This document shows positions 38,178 to 48,345 of a DNA stretch of 64,000 nucleotides, one piece after another; the first letter of the stretch is position 1; each line of letters opens with the position of its first letter. The notes under the pieces are model-generated. The model was not told the DNA's origin. It did not search any database and saw nothing but the letters and a program-made list of their open reading frames with translations. This stretch comes from Adineta vaga. Taxonomy: Eukaryota > Rotifera. Location of the stretch: contig CP075496.1 of NCBI GenBank assembly GCA_021613535.1, positions 6,076,001 through 6,140,000 of the forward strand, written 5' to 3'. The position numbers were made by a program, and so were the translations under genes.

Positions 38178-40588
38178 ATGCAACGTTCAACAATAACCAA
38201 TCATGATAGTGATTATATTCAAGCGTCAACAACAACAATAACACATGAAATGAATAACAATAATAATAATAATAACCATCAATCCAAACGTTCATTAGAA
38301 GATTATGGTTTTCTAAGTAATTCAAAACGTCGACGACATCTTTCACCACAAAATGTTAATATTGATATGAATAATGATAATGATTCCATATCATTAACTC
38401 CTGTAAAGAAAAAAACAAGAACAAAATCAAAAAATCAATCAATATTAAATTCATCGATTGAAACACCCAACGAACATAATTCAATCAATGATAGTTATAC
38501 ATCTCGTGTAAGTTTCTCAAAAGATAATCATCATTACTCATATGTTTATTTGTGTTTTGAAAATAGTTTCTAGAGATACGTATGCTATGACCTATGATTG
38601 TTAATATCATGACTCATAAATGATTATATATACGATAATCATTGATAAAAAGCTTTCGAATCTATAGAAGTATATTTACTCTATTGATATGAGATTTTAG
38701 TATAAAAAGACTCAGATTTATAGTGTTTGATTGAGTGACATAAAATATTATTGAATAGAAAACTATTGAATGTAGCATTGAAAAATACCAATTAATTTTA
38801 TGTGACATTGTCAATAATTTACATAGAAAATAAAAACAAAATTGTCTGTTCATTGTTGATAATTAGGAGAAAAAAACACTACAATTTTTTTTCTTATTTC
38901 TTAATAGTCTAACGAAAAGACAGAATCATACGAATACGATAAAACTAAAGACATATGACAGAGATATAAGTAAAACACATGCTGTTTATGACAGCTTGTC
39001 TTTCGTATAAGTAACTTTTATAATTATCTATCTAAAATAATTATTCACATCGTTTAAGAATATCCTAAACATATATTTATTAAATAAGTATTTTCTAGAA
39101 AACATCATCTCGTCATGCAATATCATCTCAACAAATGACTGAAATCAATTTACCTAATTGGCAAAGTATGTGTCCAAATATAGATCAAATTCTCTCGAAT
39201 AAACATACACAATCGGGTGTCTTTGCACATGAAGTACAATTAGTTCAACAAGAATTAGAAGCACTTTTATCCATGGCAATCATTCGAGAAAATATTCTCA
39301 AAGATCTTTATAATCCACCTACAAATAATTCAGATAAAATACGTTCAAAGATTCGCAAACATCAAGAAGCTGAAAGAATTTATTCATCGAAAAAAATAAC
39401 AAAAAAACCATTACCATCATTAACAAATTCTCATCATCATCAACGACAGAATGCAACACATGTCTTACTTGATAGACAAGTAGCTATGCAGCCCATTCTT
39501 GGTGCACGTATTGATCACATATGGTCGGATATGAATACATATTATCGTAGAATATCATCAAATGATATATCTACAATCGAAAATCTAGTCGAATATCATC
39601 AGCATTTCAAAACCAAATTAGAACAATTCAAATCAAATTATAACGATCAATCAATCGAACAATCCAAGATAATCGAACAATTAAATGAAGAAAATTATGA
39701 ACAATTGGTAGAAATATCACAAACAAATCCATTAGTCACACATTATGTTGATCGAACAACATTAGGTTCATTTCAATCTAAGATCTATGAACATATGGGA
39801 CAAACATCACCTGTTTATCGTACGCCAATATCGAGTCCAATGCATGGAAGAATCTTAGGTAATAATTTTGATTTTAAAGATATCAATGCAGCATTACGTA
39901 TGTCACCACGATTGCATCCAAGTGATAATTCAAATAATCGAGTAGGATTATTTTCATTACCGAATGTAAGTTGAAAGAATAAACATATTTAATTGAAAAT
40001 AAAAAGACATTTTTTTTCTTTTAGATAAAACTTGAAGACGAGTCAGATGCATTGGTGTTATCATTAAAATCGAAAAAGAAAAGTAAATTGATACCTAGTC
40101 CATCATCAACAATAAAATTTCAACAACGATTACAATCTGTACAAAACTATTTGATTGATCAACATCCGATTTCTTCCGAAGCAGTTAAAAGACAATTATT
40201 TCATGAAATGAAATCAACTAAGAAACGTAAAACATCTCTCTCAATATCGATACCAATGACAATCAATAATCATGATCATTGTACAGATATATTTCAATCG
40301 AAATTATCCATGTTGATATCCTTAGTAAATGAATGTTCAACAATCACTTCTTGTGCATCAAAACGTGCACGTTTACAATCAGATAATGAACAAACGTGGC
40401 AAAAATTAACGACAATTGAACGTGATTTAGAAACGTTAATTAATAAACTTAAGACCACCGGTGGTTATACAAATCATTCAAGTATAGAAAAAGCATCTCA
40501 AAATCTTGCTCAATTGCTATCAGATTGGCAAAAATCTGAAGAAGAATTTGATCAACAATTAGAAGAATTATTATCTCTCGATCAATAA
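38178..40588 (+). CDS. TADA3-like protein A, 586 aa (divergent)
   Basis: Three exons: 38178-38507, 39099-39965, 40025-40588. TADA3/Ada3 is the adaptor that holds Ada2-Gcn5 in SAGA-type histone acetyltransferase complexes. The first 110 residues are low-complexity, with an Asn run and nuclear-type basic clusters (NSKRRR, KKKTRTKSK). The TADA3 pattern then follows: MCPNIDQIL, VQLVQQELEALLSMAI (about 155-170), HIWSDMNTYYRRISSNDIST (like the FWASVEPYCADITSEEV block of the human protein), and a RLQSVQNYLIDQHPIS block like RIKEELIAQGLL. The helical C-terminus is much changed and lacks the KKRTPT-like block kept in the neighbour. The identification rests on motif order and on similarity to the neighbouring gene; overall identity is low. 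Confidence 0.68.
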
Positions 40589-40962
40589 TAGGCTAAGCCC
40601 GGTTGATTATTCTTCTCTAATTGTTTATTTGTTTGTGTTCGTTCGGTTTTTCTTGTCTTTATACAGATATATGTATAGTTTCTAGGAAAAAGTTCTTCTT
40701 ATATTGTATGTTCATCTATATTTCCTCTCCTGTCCTCTAGTTGATCGACATTTTCAGATTTTTTGAAAAATGAAGAAGAAAAACATACGTGTTTATCTAT
40801 TCTTCTCTATTTTTGTCAATAATTTTCTCTTCTCACTGATCATAAAGACATAATCTCTTTTATCACCTGAAGATATGTCCTATATAATACTCTATATAAA
40901 TCTTGTTTTTTTTTCTTCTTCTGTTTAAGATTTTTGCTAGTCGTTCCTCATCGAGAAGCAGA
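40589..40962. other. Short spacer between the two TADA3-like genes
   Basis: 374 bases between the stop of gene A and the ATG of gene B. A T-rich tract ends in TTTAAG at 40928-40929, 33 bases before the start of gene B, and looks like a splice acceptor. The TTG-initiated extension from 40903 is probably untranslated. Confidence 0.6.
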
Positions 40963-42446
40963 ATGTCAATTACTGCTTCTCGGTATGCGGATTACGGTTC
41001 GGCATGTCCACGATGTCAACAAATAATCAATACAATTGATATTACATTTCAACAAGGAATTTTTATCTATGATTTAACATTTATTCAACAAGAATTAGAA
41101 TCAGTTCTTGTTGCTGCTTTACAACGTGAAAAAGAACTCTTACAACAAGATGGACAGACTTTAAAATTACCATCTTCATCTATGGTACGATTAGCAAATG
41201 GTAAAAATCCTCGAGATTTCAAAGCCGAACGTGAACGAAGACGTAAAGCACTAAGTGGACAAGGTTCACGGAAACGTCGAATAAAGAAAACTTCTGCACA
41301 ATATCTTTTAAAAACAATTAAATGTGAACGAAAATCCAACGGATCCTCACCATCAAAAAAAGATTCTTGTTATGCAAAAATACGTTCCGATAACAATGGA
41401 CATTCAACACGTCCAATTCGATCTTATCGACCAATGAATTTTACATTTCCATCTTGTTATGAATCGAATTATCGTAATGGTAATCATTCGAATTTAAATG
41501 GAAATAAATTACATTCAAATAATATTCCAAATCCTGATCAACTTTGGAGAAAAATTCTTACAAATCAACATGAATTTCTCAAAGAAATTGATTTTAATGA
41601 TATTGAAAAACTCTTGGATATTGATCAATCTTTATTGAAGAATTTTGATTATGAAAAAGAATTTGATCAACATAAAGAAACAATTAATTCGAATGAATAT
41701 CTTTTATCCAAAGACAAATATCTTCATCCCGAATTAGAATATGCTGTTGTGATAAAGCAAAATACTCATTTATATAATTTAGTTGAAAATATGATGAATA
41801 ATACTCAACATAAAAATGGTACAACAACGAATAATCATCGATTGAAAAGAAAATATTCGACAATGTCGAATAATCAAAACTCAATGGACATTGATGAATC
41901 TATTTTGGATTTATTTCAACGAGAAAATAAGTAAGAGTTTCAAGACGTGTAATCTATTTGAAGGAAACTTATAACTGTATGTTCGTACACTAAGATGACA
42001 ATCTTGAAATTTGAGAAAATCTTTATTGAATTATTTTTTTTGTTATTTCTAGTCAATTTTCATCGAAGTATGCGGAACTTCAACATCGTCTCACTGAATG
42101 TATTAGTTTAGAAAGTTTAGCTCTTGATCGTGCTAAAAAACAATGTAAAGTGGATACGATTCAAATTGAATTGAATATAATCGATGAAAAAATTCTTGAA
42201 ATAACCAATTCTATTCGTCAACGTAAACGACCGAGTGAAAGTGCGATTTCCTTATGCAAACCAATAAGTCCATTGGATAATAATTCTAATCATCATCATT
42301 ATCATTCAAATGGAACTAATGAAAGTGAAGCATGGCGAAAAGGACGTCGTCAATCAACACTTCGAGTTTATGATGAATTAGCACGATTAGTTGATGAACG
42401 AATTGATCTTGAAAAACATTTGTTAGATACATATCCATTTATATAA
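40963..42446 (+). CDS. TADA3-like protein B, 453 aa
   Basis: Two exons, 40963-41930 and 42053-42446, joined in phase 2. The start ATG follows an acceptor-like AG by 33 bases. The length is close to human TADA3 (432). The blocks in order are ACPRCQQIINTID, GIFIYDLTFIQQELESVLVA (about residues 32-51), a long basic linker (ERERRRKALSGQGSRKRRIK), DQLWRKILTNQHEFLKEIDF then NDIEKLLD (matching FWASVEPYCADITSEEVRTLEELL), and the C-terminal helices with NSIRQRKRPSE, EAWRKGRRQSTLRVYDEL and ERIDLEKHLL (matching AARQKKRTPTKKEKDQAW and the terminal coil of the human protein). It should act in SAGA/ATAC-type acetyltransferase complexes in the nucleus. It keeps more of the TADA3 pattern than gene A and is the better candidate for the canonical subunit. 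Confidence 0.78.
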
Positions 42447-42882
42447 TTCGAACATCTTTAGTCAGATTCTTTTCATTAATGTACAAACGAAAGAATGGTG
42501 CTCAAAAGACTTACAATAGATAATTATCAATCGTAGTAATTTATCAAGAAAAGAAAACACTCAAGATTTGACATTAATTCCATTGGAATCTCAGTTTCAT
42601 TTCTCTTTTCAGTTGAATGTCAGATTTGTGTTGTATGTGTGTGCACATAGATATCCTTTTTTTTCTGTTTTCTTCTTGTTGTTATTATTATTATATTATT
42701 TCGCCATTTGTTTTAGTGTGTCATATTTAATTGATGTTGTATAATTCTAGGAAATTTGTTTTTTTTGCATTATAACCATTATTTATTTGTCTTCTAGATT
42801 GAGTTTCGATTTTCATTAATGATTGTAAAGGTAAATGGTATTCATCGACAGTTTAATTAGAATGAATGCTATTTGAATTCTT
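42447..42882. other. Intergenic
   Basis: 436 bases; T-rich, with a TTA repeat at about 42681-42700. It holds the 3' end of TADA3-like B and the promoter of the first RING gene. No gene is seen. Confidence 0.6.
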
Positions 42883-44208
42883 ATGGCTGAAAAACAGAAA
42901 CGTGTAAAAAACTATTCATCTTTACAACAATTAATGGATGAACAAAATCAAAATTTCAATTCTCATTGCCAACGACCGATTCCTTTTTCAATCAATCATT
43001 TAACTTCATCAACTCCAATTTCAAATAAACGACGTTGTTCTCCTATTATTCACGAACCAATTGATCTGTTCTCAAATAATCAACATTCAATATACAATCA
43101 ATATCTTCCCCCGATATCGACAAGAACGACAACAACAACAACAACAACAGCGACAACAAATCGAAAGCGATCTCTAGAAGATGATTCTCATATTCAATCT
43201 TCTAATCCATATATAAAACGAACACGATATGAACATAATATTGAATTAGAAAATCAGCCACCATCTACAGCAATAAAACGTCGTTCTCTATTTCTATATC
43301 ATCCAGGACAAGATTGGAATCATTTACAAATGCAAAATGACTTCCCATCTTTCTCCAATCCATCGATACCATCATTATCAACTACACATGAATATGAACA
43401 AAATCTATCGAATCAATTTTTTCCTTCAAATTTACATACGGAACATTTCACAAATTCACATTTACATATGTTTGGAAACGATTCATTGATTACTTCTGGT
43501 CACAAAGGTAAGTGTATAGCTAACAGTTTGATTGTTTTATCACTAATATCCTCCAAGATATTAATTGAGTAGTTTTACGCTGAGCAAAACCATTAAAATT
43601 CCTTCTATGATAGCAAATAAATTGTTCTTTGAATTTTAGATACCTTTCCAAAATCAACAAAGAATACAGTTACAAATAATATACGTTTATTTTCACCACA
43701 ATCAAATATTACTAGTCCATTACGTACTACAAACTTCGTTGTTGATAGCAAACAACAAGCAATGAGTGCAACAATAATGCGAACAGGAAATATCTCACCC
43801 GCTCATTCAGATACTTCAACTGAATCAACATCCACATGTTCATCGGATGAACAACAATTTCATTTAAATTTTCCATCATTTCATTATCAACCATCACGTT
43901 CCTATCGTGAACGTGAAAACTATGAACAGTTATTGGATCTAGCAGAAAAATTATCCGATCCAAATCGTTTTAATTCAGTGGACATTGAACAATTCTCTTC
44001 CTATCGTTATAAATCAACAATAACAGCAGAAATTTTATCTTCAAAACAAACAGCTTGTGTTATATGTATGTCTCATTTTAAAACTAATCAACGTATTCGT
44101 AAACTTCCATGTCAACATGAATATCATTCCAAATGTATTGCAAGATGGTTTACAATGAATTCATCATGTCCTATATGTCGACGAGATAATTTTTTCTCAA
44201 CTTGTTGA
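42883..44208 (+). CDS. RING-H2 E3 ligase, RNF38/RNF44-like, 397 aa
   Basis: Two exons, 42883-43507 and 43640-44208. The N-terminal 290 or so residues are polar and disordered, with Thr/Gln/Asn runs and basic clusters (NKRRCSP, IKRTRYE). A helical block NYEQLLDLAEKLSD...VDIEQFSSYRYK precedes the RING, as in RNF38/RNF44/Arkadia-type ligases (YEALLNLAE...ADIEQLPSY). The RING-H2 ligands are C348, C351, C366, H368, H371, C374, C385 and C388 (CVICMSHF, PCQHEYHSKCIARW, CPICRRD). These E3 enzymes recruit ubiquitin-charged E2 to nuclear or cytosolic substrates. The gene sits head to tail before a second RING-H2 gene with a similar RING (HEYHS, SCPxCRxD), suggesting tandem duplication. Confidence 0.88.
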
Positions 44209-44986
44209 TCCTTACATACATAACTCGACACATTAATTGAAAGTTCTTCGTTTTTCGTTTTCATTTATGTACAACAGTAAAAATGTTTTATATACTTATA
44301 ATATTAACAACTTACAAGAAAAAACAAAATTTGTCAATGTTTGTCTTGTTTCCTCTTCAATCTTTTTCTCTTCTCTCTTTTATGTATGTATGCTTTTTTT
44401 TCTATGTAAGTATATTTTTCTTAAGAAAAAAAAATTAATCATCAGCTAAACATGTTTCTCTGAGGTCACTTTTAAAAATGAAGTTTCTTCTTGTACTTTC
44501 GAAGTTTTTTTATTAATAGCATTAGTACGTGATGCTTTACAACGATTTTAACCTGAAGGGAAAAGAAAAACTAGACTGTTCAAGTGAAGGAAGAGAGAAT
44601 ATCGACAAAAAAAAGATAGCCTAGGTCCATTTCCATTGCAAGCAAAAGAAGAAGAGAAAAACTACGGACAGAACGAAAAAGAATCGACTGTATAATTAAG
44701 AGGGGAAAAAAGACACGACGAACATCGTTCTCGCCCATGTTCCTATTTTTTTCTCTCTCTCTCTCGCTCGTTTTCATTCTGTGAAAAAAAATTTTTCTTC
44801 ACACATTCGCTTGTTCTGAACGAACAAACGTCTGCTCTTCACATTCAGAGAAAGCACATAATATTCATACAGTCGTCGTCACGAAGTAGGTCTGCTGCTT
44901 ATTTTTTTTATTTATTTATAATGAACAAACATATATACACAAATAGATTTCATACAATTATTCGTGCCGTTTTTCTTTCTTTCTAG
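44209..44986. other. Intergenic / 5' region of the RED-RING gene
   Basis: About 780 bases. T-rich, with a (CT)n run near 44753-44764. A pyrimidine tract ending in TTTCTAG at 44980-44986 directly abuts the next ATG. No gene is seen. Confidence 0.6.
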
Positions 44987-46893
44987 ATGATGACACGAAA
45001 AGATAATAATATGAATCCTAGCTCTCAATCATTGAGTATGTTAAATGAAAACAAAACTAGAGTTTATTTTTAGTAAAGAATTTGATGATTGTTTAGATTA
45101 TAACACCTATTCAGCATTTGGTCATGATTATCATCATCATAATCCTTGGGAAAAGCCGAATTATTCAACATTTGCGTATCAACAAACGCCGTATACAATT
45201 GGAATGCTATCTTCTACCGGTGGTTTAATAAATAAATCCAGTGATTCTCATTTACCATTTGATATCACATCGAATCTTAATCATTCAACTTCAAGTTTTT
45301 ATAGACGTCATAGTATGTAAAGAATTAGTTTCGTGTAATACGGTATTTAACAATATTCTTCTTTCAGCTGAATCAGCCTTGCCAACATCGACCTCAATTT
45401 ATTCCTCATCCACAACGAATCATTCATCATCGAATCCATTTCATTACTCACATATGCCAACAAATTATCATCCATCGGAATTATTTTTTGGATGGAATAA
45501 TGGACCATCGCTAATGCGTACACATAGTGCTTCTTATCATGATTATCCACAATCAAGTAATTTTCATTAGTCTTTCTTTCTAAACGAAGATAGTAAAACG
45601 AGTTGATTCAAGTTAACTAAGTCAAAAATCTATTTATTGTTCTACTTTGCATCATATCGATCATGACTGACAAATATGCAATGATTTAGAGGGACTGTTA
45701 TTTGCTTTAATAAAATATTGTACATGGCAAATCATGCTGTTGATAAGTGTGTTCGTATATGGTTTCAGTTCGAAGAATATAGATTATACATTACAATTTC
45801 TATTGACTGATCCCTTAGGAATCTAAGCTGACGAGAGCTTCGAAATATGATTGCTAGCCGGAATTCTCTTCTCGTTAAAATGAACAAATAGTGTAAGGAT
45901 TAAGAGACAGAGAACGAGAGAAAGGATAAGTTTTCATATTCAAGAGGAAAATTGCTATTCAAGTACTACTCGTCTAATCTATCCATTAGCAAAACTCAAA
46001 TATTTATAGATTAATCGAGAACATTTCTCATGAAATGATAACGTATTTAGATCCTTTATAGACAAATCTGTAGGTGTTCCATAATTTATTTATGTACAAA
46101 TATTTCAGCTCCATTTCCACACTACAATCCAACCGGTTCTTCAATTTCGCAATCAACAATAAATACCAAATCAGCCGAGATTCGATCAACTGCACAACCA
46201 ATAAATACACCTTTAAACCATAATTATTCTCCGTTTCTAAATATTCTTCCACCAATACACTTTTCTCTACCACCATTACCACCTACTATTGTTCCTTCGA
46301 AATCCAAACGTTCTATTCCAACCAGCAAAAGACGTCCTCGTGTAACTCCTCGACTACGTTATGAAATTCTTAAATTAAAAGCTAATAAACCCACGATGTT
46401 CGTTTGGGAAATTCAGCAAACTTTATTAGAAAATGGTATTTGCACCAGTCAAACATTACCAAATGTAAATTTTAACTTTTTGTTTATATTTCGTTTTAAA
46501 TCAATATTGTTTTTTCATTAGACAACAACGATTCAACGTATTCTTAATGAATCTCCAACATTTAGTACTATTATCAAAGATGAATATCAATCCCACTCAG
46601 ATTTAGCAATATCAACAACATTGAATGATACTGTTGAAACAAAAACTTCCTCATCATCATCATCATCATCAGTTACAATTTGTTTATCTCCGTCACAATC
46701 TGATACTGAATCCACATCTGAATGTTCAATTTGTCTTGAAACATACCGTAGTGGACAAGAAGTTAGTATTCTTTCATGTTCCCATGAATATCATTCGTCA
46801 TGTATAAAAGAATGGATGATGAAAAATCGTTCATGTCCAATGTGTCGAAAAGATATTCATAATCAACCACAATTTGTTACTTTACTCATTTGA
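44987..46893 (+). CDS. Pax RED-subdomain / RING-H2 fusion protein, 393 aa
   Basis: Five exons: 44987-45035, 45097-45312, 45368-45556, 46109-46464, 46522-46893. The junctions are GT/AG and the phases close at 393 residues. Residues 1-225 are disordered (Ser/His/Asn/Pro/Tyr-rich). Residues 226 to about 279 align with the second helix-turn-helix (RED) of paired domains: RRPRVTPRLRYEILKLK, PTMFVWEIQQTLLENGICTS, QTLPN then TTTIQRIL, against [41 protein letters not shown] then VSSINRVL in the nearby Pax6. A Ser run follows, then a RING-H2 with C338, C341, C356, H358, H361, C364, C375 and C378. Predicted role (inference): a ubiquitin ligase steered to DNA or to Pax partners by a RED fold. There is no PAI subdomain and no homeodomain. 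Retaining intron 3 would stop at once (TAG 45568-45570) and remove both domains. Confidence 0.82.
46330..46548 (+). other. RED-like paired-domain segment split by an intron
   Basis: Coding parts 46330-46464 and 46522-46548. The 57-base intron falls after the codon for the residue following Pro (LPN/TTT), phase 0. In Pax6 the intron follows IPS/VSS, also phase 0, ten residues after the same aligned start (GICTSQTLPN versus [10 protein letters not shown]). Key shared residues are PRV, the Pro-x-x-Phe-x-Trp-Glu-Ile core, Leu-Leu, Cys, Pro and Ile-x-Arg-(Ile/Val)-Leu. Confidence 0.75.
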
Positions 46894-48320
46894 TTTGTTA
46901 ATGATTTATTTTTGTCTGTTGTTGTTTTTTTTCTTCCTTCTCATTCATTTTCTCGCTCATTTTTCCATTGTAAATACGAATGTGTATGAATATAGCATTC
47001 TATTCAAAGCAAAATTATGAATTTCTACGGATAATTTTTGTAATCTGAAGATTCAAATGCGTATATATTGAATGTTTGGTTGGTTTTTCATGTAAAAATT
47101 TTGCAAAAAAGAAAACTAACTTCAGAATGAAGGGGAAATTAGTTTCTGAAAAGAGGAAAATGAAGTAATATAATAAACTTTGCGTTTTATATGAAGAAGA
47201 ATAATATAATAAATTCTAAGATATGTTTCAAAGGAAGAAACATAAAAATTTCAATAAAGTCCATGATTCAAAAGTTGCTCAATGCTTAGAAATAGAATTA
47301 AAGAAGTTTTACGATAATTCTACAAAGAAGATTGAAATGATTTCCTTGAATTGTAAACAAAAAACAACAACAAAAAATCATGAAAAAAATCAAAAGTACA
47401 GATAACCTGAGTTCTCCTATATAATCTGAATGTTAATGATTCTAAATGTTTTCTAGCTATTTTAAATCGTTTTTAATTTTCTCTGTAAGTTCCTGAATAT
47501 CTCATGGAAACGGTTGATGTTTTACATAAAAGTCAGTTTCTTTTCCTCCTGGTCAGTGTTTATGAATTGTCGCTTTCTACAAATGAATGAGTGAAAATGA
47601 TTAATAAGATGTTAACCTCTATCAAATCTACATGTAAATTCTCACTAAATTTTACACATACAATTAGTAATTTAGATAATAATGTTTCATCAGAACCCGC
47701 TGTTTTCCTAAAGCTAATCATGATAAAATAAGGTGTCGGAGTTTTAAAACTAGCGACTATTCTAAAAAAAAGTACTTAATTGAAATTAATTAAATATTTC
47801 TACATCGTATTTCGATGCATTAACTATAAAAGGTTAAAAGATCATCTACGATCTGAACGATAAATAAATCATTGAAAGTATAGTTTCAGTTGTAGAATGA
47901 ATAGTTCGATATAAATTGACTAAAAAATAAAAATCAGGTCATTTTAGAGCAAACGTCAAATGAACTATTTTTCAGTTGAAAAAAGTCATTAATCATTTAA
48001 ATAGAATGTATTTCATGATAATATCTTGAGTTAAAAAAAGATCTGATAAAAACGAACGGTTTTATTCATGATAAATAAACAAGAAAGAAGTATATTAATC
48101 ATACTCTATTAGTATTTTATGATATTTATAGAAATATAAAATGATGAGAAATAGAATCACTCAAGTAGAATAATGGATTGCAAAGAAATAAACTATGATT
48201 TTCATGTTGTAATATTTACATAATTGAAACAAGTTTTCTTCGTAATTAGAAAAGATTTTATTTCATTACTATTCTAATAAACATCTACAAAATAGTTAAT
48301 TTGATCTATAGAAATAGTAC

Positions 48321-48345
48321 TGTTTTGTTTTGTTTTGTTTTGTTC
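48321..48345. repeat. TGTTT pentanucleotide repeat
   Basis: About five copies of TGTTT in tandem (the last imperfect) in AT-rich intergenic DNA. A microsatellite with no evident function. Confidence 0.85.

Noticed and set aside
40903-40962. N-terminal extension of TADA3-like B from a TTG
   Set aside because: Translation of a pyrimidine tract that looks like a splice acceptor; the ATG at 40963 is preferred.
46330-46548. RED-like segment as a Tc1/mariner transposase helix-turn-helix
   Set aside because: Paired domains and Tc1 transposases are related, but the Trp-Glu-Ile core, the NICxS...P spacing and the shared phase-0 intron with Pax6 fit Pax RED better. No catalytic DDE region or terminal repeats are seen.
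47223-47405. Lys-rich frame downstream of the RED-RING gene
   Set aside because: Short, A-rich, with no homology or splice partners; consistent with 3' flanking DNA.
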